DNA from: Duffyella gerundensis
Lineage (GTDB): Bacteria > Pseudomonadota > Gammaproteobacteria > Enterobacterales > Enterobacteriaceae
NCBI RefSeq assembly: GCF_001517405.1
Contig: NZ_LN907827.1
Coordinates: forward strand, 2,424,587 to 2,488,586
Direction of reading: 5' to 3'
DNA: 64,000 nucleotides
Numbering within the stretch: the stretch's first letter is position 1; the number at the start of each line of letters is the position of its first letter. A model generated the notes under the pieces. The model did not search any database. It saw only the letters and a program-made list of their open reading frames with translations, and had not been told where the DNA came from. Position numbers and translations under genes: made by a program. This document shows, piece after piece, positions 33,601-42,198 of this stretch.

Positions 33601-34598
33601 ATGGGGGAAATCATAGATTTAGCATTGCTTGACGTGCAGCCTGAACAGGTGCCAACTTTGTATGTAGAGAACGGCCTAGAAAAATTTCTCGACCAGATTC
33701 GCCTGCAGGTAAACGAAGTGCCGGATTTGAGCACTGCTAAAGGTCGTGCTCGAGTTGCTTCTCTGGCAGCGCAGGTTTCCCGCAGCAAGACGGCTGTTGA
33801 AAAACCGGGCCGCGAGTTCCTGAAACGTCTGAAGGAACAGCCAAAGATTTTCGAGACCGAGTTGCGCCGGTTCATTATTAAGTGCGATTCGCTGCGTGAT
33901 GAAGTCCGCCGCCCTCTTACGGAATGGGAACAGGAACGGATTGCCGCCGAGCAAGCTGCTGAAGCAGAGCGCCAGCGCATCGAAGCCGACAGGCCGCCGC
34001 AGCGGAAGCGCTCAAAAAACAGGTTGAAACTGACCATGAATTAGCTCTGTTGCTCAACGATAAGTTTGACCGTGAGGCAGCAGAGGTCAAAGCAGAAGCA
34101 GAGCGCCAGCACATTGCGCGTGAAGAAGAGCTGAAGCGTCAGGCGGCAGAGCAAGCCCGTCGTGAAGTGGAAGAAACCGCACAGCGTGAGCGCGAGGCCG
34201 CGGCTCAACGTGAAGCCGCTCTCAAGGCTCAGGCAGAACAGGCAGAGCGCGATCGCATTGCAGCGCTGGAGCGTGCAGAACGCGAAGCAAAGGAAGCAGC
34301 CGAGAAGGCGGAGCGCCAGCTTATCGAAGCGAAGCAACGCGCCGAGCTTGAGAAGCAGGAAGCTATCGAAGCTGAGCGCCGGCAGGCAGCCGAAGCAGAA
34401 GCGGCACGCCTGGCTGAAAAAAAGCGCATCGCCGATGAAGCGGCTGCGCGCGCAGCCAACGAGGCGCATCGTAAAAAAATTGGGACAGCAGTCGTTAGTG
34501 CTCTTATGGAATGCGCAGGGCTTAATCGCGTTCAGGCTATCGACGTCCTTATGCAGATTAAAGACGGAAATATCCCTCACACCTCAATCACCTACTGA
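33601..34598 (+). pseudogene. Frameshifted phage protein with long Glu/Ala coiled coil
   Basis: Frame one (33601-34044) begins behind AGGAG with 'MGEIIDLALLDVQPEQVPTL' and contains 'DEVRRPLTEWEQERIAAEQ'. The continuation ('ALKKQVETDHELALLLNDKF' and a long Glu/Ala/Arg coiled coil to 34598) lies in the -1 frame. The fused product would be about 332 aa, like a hypothetical protein of lambdoid phages. The natural-looking reading 'AAAAEALKKQVE' just before the crossover suggests a 1-nt deletion near 33990-34000. However, the site A AAA AAC in frame at 34014-34020 is a classical -1 slippery heptamer that would also join the frames. Confidence 0.75.
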
Positions 34599-34630
34599 TT
34601 TAACCAGTTATCAACACCAAGGAATCACCC

Positions 34631-34765
34631 ATGCAGACTTACGCCGTCGCTGGGGCTACCCACATGGATGGATTCAGCTTTAACATGTCACAACTCGACC
34701 GAATCATCCGCCGCCTCTGCACTGGCTTGCGCGCCCTTCTCAACTTACTGGAGAGCCAGCCATGA
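34631..34765 (+). CDS. Small phage-type ORF, 44 aa
   Basis: ATG 34631 follows an AAGGA site and encodes a 44-aa peptide containing 'NMSQLDRIIRRLCTGLRAL' and ending 'NLLESQP'. Its stop overlaps the next start (ATGA at 34762). Short coupled ORFs of this kind are usual in the early region of lambdoid phages. No function is recognised. Confidence 0.45.
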   Translation: MQTYAVAGATHMDGFSFNMSQLDRIIRRLCTGLRALLNLLESQP

Positions 34766-34990
34766 AGATTAGCTATCTCAAACGAGCGTAACCGCGACCG
34801 AATCTGGCTTGTTGCCTACGCCTCGGGCAAGCATGGCATAGCCTGGTGCAGAGCGAGAAAGGGAGAGCATCGGCACAATCTGGAGGACTAGCCGGGCTGG
34901 CAACATTTGCAGAATGGCGGAGAGGAAGTCCTTAGCCTGAATGCCGACCCAGATTACGTCGAGTGGCTGCAACTGCATTCAGCATCCTGA
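34762..34990 (+). pseudogene. Decayed small phage gene (frameshift plus amber stop)
   Basis: ATG 34762 reads 'MKISYLKRA' and stops, while the -1/+1 neighbour frame reads 'NRDRIWLVAYASGKHGIAW' and, after an in-frame TAG, 'LNADPDYVEWLQLH' to TGA 34988. Together they look like one small phage protein of about 75 aa with one indel near 34785-34790 and one nonsense mutation. Confidence 0.6.
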
Positions 34991-35000
34991 CTAAATCATT

Positions 35001-35110
35001 ATGAACACCATTTCCTTTCCTGCCTCCCCCCGGCTGAGTTCTGGTTATGGCTTGGACTCGACCTTTTAATTATCACTGTATTCAGCGGCGGCAGACCGCC
35101 AGAGGAGTAA
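35001..35110 (+). pseudogene. Small phage gene with a C-homopolymer frameshift
   Basis: ATG 35001 reads 'MNTISFPASP', then enters a run of six C (35026-35031). One more C would restore 'AEFWLWLGLDLLIITVFSGG' to TAA 35108. The 35-aa product would have one membrane helix. The stop is immediately followed by the ribosome site of the AlpA-like gene. Confidence 0.55.
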
Positions 35111-35112
35111 CT

Positions 35113-35304
35113 ATGTCTTCAGTAAAACTTATTCAGGAAGAGGAAGTGATGAAAAAGTTGCACGTCACTTCACGCACAACTATGTGGAAATATTGCCAGA
35201 TGCATAATTTCCCGAAGCCTGTCAGAACGCGCCCCAAGCCGTATCTTGAAAGCGCGGTTGATGACTGGATAATTAATGGCGGAACTAATCAGAAAGCTTC
35301 CTGA
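35113..35304 (+). CDS. AlpA-like DNA-binding protein (possible excisionase)
   Basis: The protein is 63 aa from ATG 35113 behind AGAGGAG. It has the winged-helix pattern of AlpA/HTH_17 proteins: 'SVKLIQEEEVMKKLHVTSRT' followed by 'TMWKYC', 'FPKPVR' and 'ESAVDDWI'. Such proteins act as excisionases or activate integrase genes in P4-like and lambdoid elements. Its 3' end overlaps the integrase gene's 3' end by 20 bp on the opposite strand. That is the usual int-xis neighbourhood, although the convergent arrangement is a variant. Confidence 0.8.
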   Translation: MSSVKLIQEEEVMKKLHVTSRTTMWKYCQMHNFPKPVRTRPKPYLESAVDDWIINGGTNQKAS

Positions 35305-36467
35305 TATGCCAGAACAGCTTATCTGCATGAAGCTCATACGCCGTGCGCTGATCTTCAATCCAATCATGTTTTTTGTAGACGGCCATCACCCCGCCCAACT
35401 CATGTCCAAGCATTTTCTCCGTAACATGCGGCTGGACGCCATCCTCGGAAAGGCGCGTTACCAATGTTCTTCTGAAATCATGTGCGCGCCAGTAGCCGAT
35501 ATCCATTCCCTCCCGAATCCGAAGCATGTAGCGATTCGCCGCGGATATGGTTATCGGCTGTTTTATGTCTGCCCCTGGAAACAAAATCTGATCGTAAGTT
35601 TCCATCGCGCGCTCAAGTAGCGGTTTGATCTGCTCAAAGATGGGCCGACGAATCACAGTATTCATCTTGCTGTGCTCTTTGGGCACGGTCCAGACTCCCT
35701 CCTCAAGATCAAACTCCTTCCTTTCCGCCAGGCGCAATTCAGATACCCTCGATCCCCACAAAATCAGCATTTGATGCAGAAGTTTATTAGAGGTGGCAGC
35801 CGTGCTTCTTTCTATTCCAACCCAAATTCTGGCGAGCTCGCTGTACGTTAAAACCCTGCTTCCCGTCTCTGACCTGACACCAACATCACGCGGACTTATA
35901 CGCATAATTGCGCAGCTATCGATAACTTGACGCCTGATGCACCAGTTTAAGGCTGTCCTCGCTTGAGATAGCAGCTGGCGCGCCCGGCGTGGGTTCTCCT
36001 TTTCCTGCCGGGAGAAGAAATCAACCCACTGCTTGACGGATATTTCGCTGATTGGCCTGCCGGGGAAGGCATCTGAAAGATGCTTGATCACGGTGGATGT
36101 GTACAGAGCCTGCGTCTTGGGTCTCAGTGGAACATCAACATACTGCTCTTTCCAGTATTTGAGACAATCGCCGACGGTCATCGTGTCATCACCCGTCATC
36201 TTCTCAAGGTGTGTCCTCGGATCTTTACCGGCGCTATAAAGCTGGCCGTAGCTCCTCAGCGAGGTTCCTTGCATCTTTCAGGCTGAGCGATGGGTATCGG
36301 CCCAACCCAAGCCTGTGAGGTTTTCCGCCCCACCGGTAACGATACTGAAACGTGATAACGCCTTTGGGAGAGTTACGCGCGCTCAGGCCATCCGCATCCG
36401 AAACTTCTGGAGAGCCTGAATATGGTTTACCATGTAGAGAAGGAAGTTTAGTGTCGCTTAAAAGCAT
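35285..36467 (-). pseudogene. int: Tyrosine recombinase (P4-type integrase) split by a frameshift
   Basis: The N-terminal piece (36467 to about 36246) starts 'MLLSDTKLPSLHGKPY' and shows the DUF4102-type arm-binding domain ('DADGLSARNS', 'LGLGRYPSLSLKDAR'). The rest (to 35285) continues in another frame with 'QLYSAGKDPRTHLE', the core-binding domain and the catalytic residues: Arg in 'GSRVSELR', Lys in 'VPKEHSK', HxxR in 'HDFRR', His in 'LGHELGG' and Tyr in 'AVYKKHDW'. Deleting one base near 36246-36250 would restore a protein of about 393 aa. All active-site residues survive, but the protein cannot be made in one piece. Its target is the sbcB 5' end. Confidence 0.85.
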
Positions 36468-36478
36468 AATTATTTTTT

Positions 36479-36485
36479 GTACGCA
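36479..36485. promoter_or_regulatory. Possible integrase arm-binding site (gtacgca)
   Basis: This is the third copy of gtacgca, between the integrase start and the right att core. The other two are at 29225-29243 inside the left end. Confidence 0.35.
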
Positions 36486-36636
36486 GTAAAAATCGGCTTT
36501 TTTCCAACTGCTTACATAATGTTGTATGGACTATAGCGAACATCAAAGAACACATGAGAGCGCAGGCGGGCATTCAAATCGAAATTGTCACTGCGCTTTC
36601 AATACGTTAGCAAACAGATGTGAACGGATAAAAAAT

Positions 36637-38064
36637 TTGGCAAACCAAAACGTACAACCTACCTTCCTTTTCCACGATTATGAGACCTTCGGCAAGAGCC
36701 CGTCGCTGGATCGGCCGGCGCAGTTTGCCGGTATCCGTACCGATATGGATTTCAATATCATCGGTGAGCCGGAGGTGTTTTATTGCCAGCCCGCGGATGA
36801 TTATCTGCCGCAGCCGGAGGCGGTGATGATCACCGGCATTACGCCACAGCTGGCGAAGGCGCGCGGCATCAGTGAAGTGGAGTTTGCGGCGCGGATTCAT
36901 GCGCTGTTTACGGTGCCGGGCACCTGCGTGGTGGGCTACAACAACGTGCGTTTTGATGATGAAGTGACGCGCAATATCTTTTATCGCAACTTCTACGATC
37001 CTTACGCCTGGAGCTGGCAAAACGGTAATTCGCGCTGGGATCTGCTCGACGTGATGCGCGCCTGCTATGCGCTGCGCCCCGATGGCATTAACTGGCCGGA
37101 AAATGAAGAAGGCTTTCCCAGCTTCCGCCTTGAGCTGCTGACCAAAGCCAACGGCGTGGCGCATGAAAATGCGCACGATGCGATGTCAGATGTGTACGCC
37201 ACTATCGCCATGGCCAGGCTGGTAAAAGAGAAGCAGCCCAAACTATTCGACTTCCTGTTTAGCCATCGCAACAAGCAGAAACTCAATACGCTGATTGATA
37301 TCCCGCAGATGAAACCGCTGCTGCATATTTCCGGCATGTTTGGCGCCTGGCGCGGCAATACCAGTTGGATCGCGCCGCTGGCCTGGCATCCGGAAAATCG
37401 TAACGCGCTGATTGTTTGCGATCTGGCTGGCGATATTACGCCCTTGCTGACGCTGGATGCCGACGCCCTGCGCGAGCGGCTTTATACTCGCGCCGATGCG
37501 CTGAACGGTGAAGCGGCGGTGCCGATCAAGCTGGTGCACATCAATAAATGCCCGGTGCTGGCGCCCGCCAATACGCTGCGGCCGGAAGATGCGCAACGGT
37601 TGGACATCGATCGCCAGCACTGCCTGAATAATCTGGCAACGCTGCGCCAGCAAAGCGACATCCGTGAAAAAGTGGTGGCGCTGTTTGCTGAAGCTGAACC
37701 GTTTACCCCGTCCGAGGATGTTGACGCGCAGATCTATAACGGCTTTTTCAGTGATGCCGATAAAGCCGCCATGACCATTTTGCAGCAGACTGAGGCGAAG
37801 AATCTGCCAGCGCTGGATCTGACGTTCAACGATGCGCGCATTGAGAAATTGCTGTTTCGCTACCGGGCGCGCAACTTTCCCGGCACGCTGGATGATGCTG
37901 AACAGCAGCGCTGGTTGCAGCATCGTCGGGAAGTGTTGAATCCGGAGCGGGTGCAGAGTTTCCTGCTGGAGCTTGAGTCGCTGGCCAGCCTGCATGAGGC
38001 GGACAGCGATAAGATAGCGCAGCTGAAAGCGCTGTATGAGTACGCGCGCGAACTGGTTTCGTAA
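36637..38064 (+). CDS. sbcB: Exodeoxyribonuclease I (3'-5' ssDNA exonuclease)
   Basis: The protein is 475 aa from TTG 36637, the length of E. coli SbcB. The DEDDh exonuclease motifs are visible: 'FHDYETFG' (DE), 'GYNNVRFDD', and 'NAHDAMSDVYA' with the final His/Asp. The central SH3-like and C-terminal helical regions include 'SGMFGAWRGNTSW' and 'FPGTLDDAEQQRWLQHRR'. It degrades single-stranded DNA 3' to 5' in repair and recombination. The first seven codons ('MANQNVQ') are supplied by the integrated element, and the native ones ('MSKTAQQ') are stranded at 29121. The leaders aacggata-N6-TTG here and aaccggata-N5-TTG at the native site are alike. A longer frame to ATG 36526 exists but is not SbcB-like. 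Confidence 0.94.
   Translation: MANQNVQPTFLFHDYETFGKSPSLDRPAQFAGIRTDMDFNIIGEPEVFYCQPADDYLPQPEAVMITGITPQLAKARGISEVEFAARIHALFTVPGTCVVGYNNVRFDDEVTRNIFYRNFYDPYAWSWQNGNSRWDLLDVMRACYALRPDGINWPENEEGFPSFRLELLTKANGVAHENAHDAMSDVYATIAMARLVKEKQPKLFDFLFSHRNKQKLNTLIDIPQMKPLLHISGMFGAWRGNTSWIAPLAWHPENRNALIVCDLAGDITPLLTLDADALRERLYTRADALNGEAAVPIKLVHINKCPVLAPANTLRPEDAQRLDIDRQHCLNNLATLRQQSDIREKVVALFAEAEPFTPSEDVDAQIYNGFFSDADKAAMTILQQTEAKNLPALDLTFNDARIEKLLFRYRARNFPGTLDDAEQQRWLQHRREVLNPERVQSFLLELESLASLHEADSDKIAQLKALYEYARELVS
36658..36682. repeat. Right attachment site (attR core, 25 bp)
   Basis: This is an exact copy of 29142-29166. It lies in frame within the reconstituted sbcB and encodes the same 'PTFLFHDY' segment. 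Confidence 0.9.
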
Positions 38065-38066
38065 CG

Positions 38067-38096
38067 AATAATCCCCTCGGCTGAGGGGATTATTTT
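38067..38096. terminator. Bidirectional terminator between sbcB and the threonate operon
   Basis: The 12-bp stem aataatcccctc/gaggggattatt with loop ggct is flanked by A and T runs. It serves sbcB on the plus strand and the gntP-family gene on the minus strand. Confidence 0.9.
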
Positions 38097-38099
38097 GCC

Positions 38100-39455
38100 T
38101 TATACCATCGCCCAGACCAACCAGGTCAGGGCAAAACCGCAGACGCCCATCATCGTGGTGAGCACCGTCCAGGTGCGCAGGCCATCGGCGACCGACAGGC
38201 CAAGATAGCGCGTGACCACCCAAAATCCGGCGTCATTAACGTGCGATAATCCGAGGCCGCCGAAGCAGGCCGCCAGCGTAATCAACACCCGTTGCATCTC
38301 ACTGACGCCGGTTAGCGCCTGTGCCAGCAGGCCGCTGGTGGTGAGAATGGCGACCGTGGCCGACCCCTGGGAGGCGCGCAGCGCCAGCGACAGGATAAAC
38401 GCCGCGGGCATCAGGGGCAGATGCAGCGCCTCCAGCGTCAGGGCCAGCGCGTTACCGACGCCCGACTCCACCAGCACTTTGCCGAAAGCGCCGCCCGCGC
38501 CCGCCACCAGAATCACACTGGCAGAACCAGGAATAGCGTGGGCAGTAAGCTGCTCCAGCTTGTCTTTGCTCCAGCCGCGGCGCAGCCCCAACAGCCAGGC
38601 GGCCAGCGCCAGCGCAATCAGCAGCGCAATCGGCGGTGTGCCGATCACCGTCATCACTTTGCGCAGCATGCTGGCTTCATCCAGCAGCGTGTGCGACAGC
38701 GTGCCCAGCACGATCAATACAATCGGCACCACGATCAGTCCGCTAATGGTCAGCGCACCCGGCGGTGCAGGCTCATGTTTTTTCGGTGCGCCTTCTGGCT
38801 TCGCCATCTGCAATTGCTCAAGGACCTCAACGCTAAGCTGAAAATGGCGGCGGTTCATCAGCTTCGCCACGTAATAACCGACAATGCCCACCGGAATCGA
38901 AATCACGATGCCAAGCATCATCAGCCAGCCCATATCGGTATGCAGAATACCCGCCGCCGCTGCTGCGCCCGGATGGGTTGGCAAGGCGACATGCACCGTT
39001 AACATTACGCCCGCCATCGGCAAACCAAACTTCAGCGGCGAGACGCGCGCCACCTTGGTAAAGCCATAAATCAGCGGAATCACGATGATAAAGCCGACCT
39101 CGAAAAACACCGGAATCCCAAGGATAAACGCCGCCATGGTCAGCGCGGCCACCGTGCGCTTGATACCCAGCGATTTGCTGAAGCGCTGCGCCAGCGACTC
39201 AGCGCCGCCGGAGGCTTCGATCACCGCGCCGAGCATGGCGCCCAGCACGATGATAATGGTGATATGCCCGAGCAATCCGCCCATGCCGCTGGTGATCGTT
39301 TCCATGATTTTTTCAGCGGGAATGCCGGTGGCGATCGCCACAAACAGGCTCACTATCAGCAAGGCAACAAAAGGATGAACTTTGGCTTTAATAACCAGCA
39401 GCAGCAAAATGACAATGCTGGCGGTCGCAATGGCTAACAGCAACGCGGTCGACAT
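38100..39455 (-). CDS. GntP-family permease of the threonate/erythronate operon (YgbN-like)
   Basis: The 451-aa protein has 12-14 hydrophobic helices and the GntP signatures: 'IKAKVHPFVALLIVSLF', 'GIPVFFEVGFIIVIPL', 'HVALPTHPGAAAAA' and 'GLGLSHVNDAGFWVV'. It is the last gene of the ltnD-otnK-otnC-otnI operon, 69 bp after otnI, in the same place as E. coli ygbN. The expected role is proton-coupled uptake of the four-carbon sugar acid used by the operon. Confidence 0.9.
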   Translation of the reverse strand: MSTALLLAIATASIVILLLLVIKAKVHPFVALLIVSLFVAIATGIPAEKIMETITSGMGGLLGHITIIIVLGAMLGAVIEASGGAESLAQRFSKSLGIKRTVAALTMAAFILGIPVFFEVGFIIVIPLIYGFTKVARVSPLKFGLPMAGVMLTVHVALPTHPGAAAAAGILHTDMGWLMMLGIVISIPVGIVGYYVAKLMNRRHFQLSVEVLEQLQMAKPEGAPKKHEPAPPGALTISGLIVVPIVLIVLGTLSHTLLDEASMLRKVMTVIGTPPIALLIALALAAWLLGLRRGWSKDKLEQLTAHAIPGSASVILVAGAGGAFGKVLVESGVGNALALTLEALHLPLMPAAFILSLALRASQGSATVAILTTSGLLAQALTGVSEMQRVLITLAACFGGLGLSHVNDAGFWVVTRYLGLSVADGLRTWTVLTTMMGVCGFALTWLVWAMV

Positions 39456-39524
39456 GGTAAACCTCAGGAAAAGTTTTGTTATCAGCAGACAGGAACGGGG
39501 CAGCAGTTGCCTGCCGCCCTGGCG

Positions 39525-40310
39525 TTAACGGCGCGTTGCCCACGGCTGAAACCAGCCCAGGCCGTCCAGCGTGTTGCCGCGGGGAAAGTATTCACAGCCG
39601 ATCCAGCCGCGGTATCCCACCTCATCAAGCAACGCAAACAGCCACGGATAGTTAATCTCGCCGCTGTCCGGTTCATGCCGATCGGGCGCAGAAGCGATCT
39701 GCACGTGGCGATAGCAGCCAGCAAAGTGGCGAATCAGGTGACTGAGGTTGCCGTCAACCAACTGCGCATGGAACAGATCCAGCTGGGTATAGACGCCAGG
39801 CCGATCGATGCGCTTTACCATCTCCAGCGTCTGATACTGGCTGGCATAGAGATAGTTGGGTTTGGTCAGCGGGTTCAGCGCCTCAATCAGCAGATCGATG
39901 TTGTACGGTGCAAAGCGCTCGGCGGCGTAGCGCATATTGCTGATGAACGTCTGGCAAAAGGCTTCACGATCGGCACCCTCTGGCAGCGTGGCCGCCATGA
40001 TGTGTACCTGCGGACAATGGAGTGCACGCGCATATTCCAGCGCGCGATCGATATCCGCTCGCGCCTCCGCTTCGCGTCCCGGAATGGCAGATACGCCCCA
40101 CTCGCCCGCCGCGACGTTGCCTGGTGCGGTATTAAACAGCACCAGCTGCAGCTGATTCTCGTTCAGCAACTGCTTCAGCTGCGCCGCCGGATATTCATAG
40201 GGGAACAGAAATTCCACCGCCTCGAAGCCCGCAGCGGCAGCCGCAGCAAAGCGTTCGATAAAAGGCAGTTCGGTGAACTGTGTCGACAGGTTAGCCGCAA
40301 ACTTTGGCAT
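39525..40310 (-). CDS. otnI: 2-oxo-tetronate isomerase (hydroxypyruvate isomerase family)
   Basis: The 261-aa TIM-barrel protein of the Hyi/YgbM family carries '[17 protein letters not shown]', '[11 protein letters not shown]', 'LIEALNP', 'QLDLFHAQ' and 'GCEYFPRG' with the metal-binding Glu, Asp and His residues. In the pathway it converts 2-oxo-tetronate to 3-oxo-tetronate, used mainly on the D-erythronate side. It lies 2 bp after otnC and before the permease. Confidence 0.92.
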   Translation of the reverse strand: MPKFAANLSTQFTELPFIERFAAAAAAGFEAVEFLFPYEYPAAQLKQLLNENQLQLVLFNTAPGNVAAGEWGVSAIPGREAEARADIDRALEYARALHCPQVHIMAATLPEGADREAFCQTFISNMRYAAERFAPYNIDLLIEALNPLTKPNYLYASQYQTLEMVKRIDRPGVYTQLDLFHAQLVDGNLSHLIRHFAGCYRHVQIASAPDRHEPDSGEINYPWLFALLDEVGYRGWIGCEYFPRGNTLDGLGWFQPWATRR

Positions 40311-40312
40311 GA

Positions 40313-40936
40313 TTAGCTCCTTAATTCCGCGACTTCGCCGTCGGTGAGATAACGCACAGGCCGATCGCCAAGGGTGAAGATCAGGCGCGCCGTCTCCTCC
40401 AGCTCCTCGGTATTATCTGCCGCCTCACGTAACGAACCGCCGACCACCACCGAGCCGTGATTCGCCAGCAGGAAACCCCGATAGCGCGGCGCCAGCACGG
40501 CGAGATCTTCCGCCAGCCGCACGTCACCTGGCCGATAATAGGGCACCACCGGCACATCGCCGACGCGCATCACCACATAGGGCGTGAAAGGTTTAATGCA
40601 GTTGTTGGTATCAAGATCCTGCAGGCAAGAGAGCGCGGTAAGGTAATGGCTGTGCAGATGCACCACCGCTTTGCAGGTAGGATTATTCAGATAGAGCGCG
40701 CGATGAAAGGCGATCTCTTTGGATGGCTTATCGCCCGCCAGCCACTCGCCCTGCAGCGTCACGGTAGACAGGTTTTCTGCCTGCAGCTCGCCGAGGCAGG
40801 AGCCGGTTGGCGTGGCCAGCAAACGGCCATCCTCCAGTAATACCGAGAGGTTGCCCGCCGAGCCGGTGGCGTAGCCACGCTGGAACAGCGACGCGCCAAG
40901 CTGCACCATCTCCTGTCGTGCCTGTTGTTCAGTCAT
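40313..40936 (-). CDS. otnC: 3-oxo-tetronate 4-phosphate decarboxylase (class II aldolase fold)
   Basis: The 207-aa protein has the class II aldolase/adducin fold with '[19 protein letters not shown]' in the N-half and zinc ligands in '[13 protein letters not shown]' and '[11 protein letters not shown]'. It decarboxylates 3-oxo-tetronate 4-phosphate to dihydroxyacetone phosphate. It overlaps otnK by 4 bp, indicating coupled translation. Confidence 0.92.
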   Translation of the reverse strand: MTEQQARQEMVQLGASLFQRGYATGSAGNLSVLLEDGRLLATPTGSCLGELQAENLSTVTLQGEWLAGDKPSKEIAFHRALYLNNPTCKAVVHLHSHYLTALSCLQDLDTNNCIKPFTPYVVMRVGDVPVVPYYRPGDVRLAEDLAVLAPRYRGFLLANHGSVVVGGSLREAADNTEELEETARLIFTLGDRPVRYLTDGEVAELRS

Positions 40937-42198
40937 AGTGGAAACTCCGTTTGTGCCCGCGCAAAGAATTGCTCATCGCCAAAATTGCCCGATTTCAGTG
41001 CCAGCGACAGCGGCTGATCGATATCGCGTACCCAGGGCACGCCCGGCGAAATGGTGGGGCCGATATGAAAGCCGGTCACGCCCAGACTTTGCGCCACCAC
41101 ACCGGAGGTTTCGCCACCGGCGACAATGAAGCGCTGCCAGCCACGGCTTTTGAGTTCGCGCGCCACGGCGGCAAACAGCTGCTCCACCGCTTCGCTGCTG
41201 CGTGCGGCGCCGTAGCGCTGCTGAATGGTTTGTAGCTGCTGCGCGTCGGCGGTGGCGTAGAGCAGCGGCGCCAGCGGCTGATGCGTGTTGGCCTCAACCC
41301 AGTCACAAAGCAGTTGAGCATAGCTTTCGACCTGTTGCAGGCACGCTTCCACGTCCACTTCCCGCGCCGGTGCCTGTTGGCGATAGGCACTGACCTGGCG
41401 ATTGGTCATCTGCGAACAGGAACCGGAGATCACCACCGCCCGATCGCCACGCGGTCTGCCCGCCTGCTCTGCCTGAAGATTCACCGTGCTGTTATTGGCC
41501 CACTGCCGCGCCAGGCCAATCGCCAGGCCAGAACCGCCGGTCACCAGCCGCATCTCGCGCAACGCTTCGCCCTGCACCAGCAGATGCTGTTCGTGTAACG
41601 CATCCAGCACCACGTAACGAACCTGCTGCTGCGCCAGCGCCGTGAGCTGCTCACGCACCGCCCCGGCGCCGCGATCCAGCGTGGTGGCGCCGATCACCGC
41701 CGCCTTGCCGTGCGCCTGCTGTTCCATCAGTCGCGGCAGATAGCTGTCAGTCATCGGCGTGACCGGATGATGGCGCATGCCGGAGTCAGAGAGCAGCTGG
41801 TCATTCACAAACAGGTAGCCCTGATAGACCGTGCGGCCGTTAACCGGCAACGCCGGAGAGATCACCGTTAAAGTTTCATCCAGCGCCGCCAGCAGCGCAT
41901 CGGTCACCGGGCCGATGTTGCCCGTGGCGGTGCTGTCAAAGGTGGAGCAATACTTAAAGTAAAAGCGATCGCAGCCCTGCTGTTGCAGCCAGCTCAGCGC
42001 CGCCAGCGACTGGCTAATCGCCTGCGCCGGCGAGCAGGAACGTGATTTCAGGCTGACAACAATCGCCTGTGCATTCACCTTTTCATCGCCCTGCGGCACG
42101 CCGTTAAACTGAATGGTGGCGAGGCCGTTCTGCACCAGAAAGCTGGCGATGTCGGTGGCGCCGGTAAAATCATCGGCGATAACGCCTAAACGGCTCAT
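40933..42198 (-). CDS. otnK: 3-oxo-tetronate kinase (former DUF1537)
   Basis: The 421-aa protein starts 'MSRLGVIADDFTGATDIASF', the four-carbon acid sugar kinase signature. It also contains 'RFYFKYCSTFDSTATGNIG', 'PVNGRTVYQGYLF' and the C-terminal 'IVAGGETSGVV' with 'GPTISPGVPW'. It phosphorylates 3-oxo-tetronate at C4 with ATP. It overlaps both neighbours by 4 bp in the order ltnD-otnK-otnC. Confidence 0.93.
   Translation of the reverse strand: MSRLGVIADDFTGATDIASFLVQNGLATIQFNGVPQGDEKVNAQAIVVSLKSRSCSPAQAISQSLAALSWLQQQGCDRFYFKYCSTFDSTATGNIGPVTDALLAALDETLTVISPALPVNGRTVYQGYLFVNDQLLSDSGMRHHPVTPMTDSYLPRLMEQQAHGKAAVIGATTLDRGAGAVREQLTALAQQQVRYVVLDALHEQHLLVQGEALREMRLVTGGSGLAIGLARQWANNSTVNLQAEQAGRPRGDRAVVISGSCSQMTNRQVSAYRQQAPAREVDVEACLQQVESYAQLLCDWVEANTHQPLAPLLYATADAQQLQTIQQRYGAARSSEAVEQLFAAVARELKSRGWQRFIVAGGETSGVVAQSLGVTGFHIGPTISPGVPWVRDIDQPLSLALKSGNFGDEQFFARAQTEFPL

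Larger units (their letters stand above)
29142..36682. mobile_element. Decayed integrative element (prophage remnant) inserted in sbcB
   Basis: About 7.5 kb lie between 25-bp direct repeats in the 5' part of sbcB. The contents are a phage-protein tail, gtrABC, small unknown genes, several broken phage genes, an AlpA-like protein and a tyrosine integrase split by a frameshift. Base composition is more AT-rich than the flanks, especially 30800-33600. Genes for head, tail, replication and lysis are absent. sbcB is a known integration site of lambdoid (Stx-type) phages, which supports the interpretation. The element rebuilds the sbcB start at its right end. With the integrase broken and most phage genes gone it is probably immobile. 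Confidence 0.88.

Noticed and set aside
36526..36636. N-terminal extension of SbcB from ATG 36526 (37 extra residues)
   Set aside because: The extension is unlike SbcB, while TTG 36637 gives the exact family length and a leader resembling the native site.
37243..38223. 326-codon antisense frame over sbcB and the gntP gene end
   Set aside because: It crosses the bidirectional terminator and two real genes; a composition artefact.
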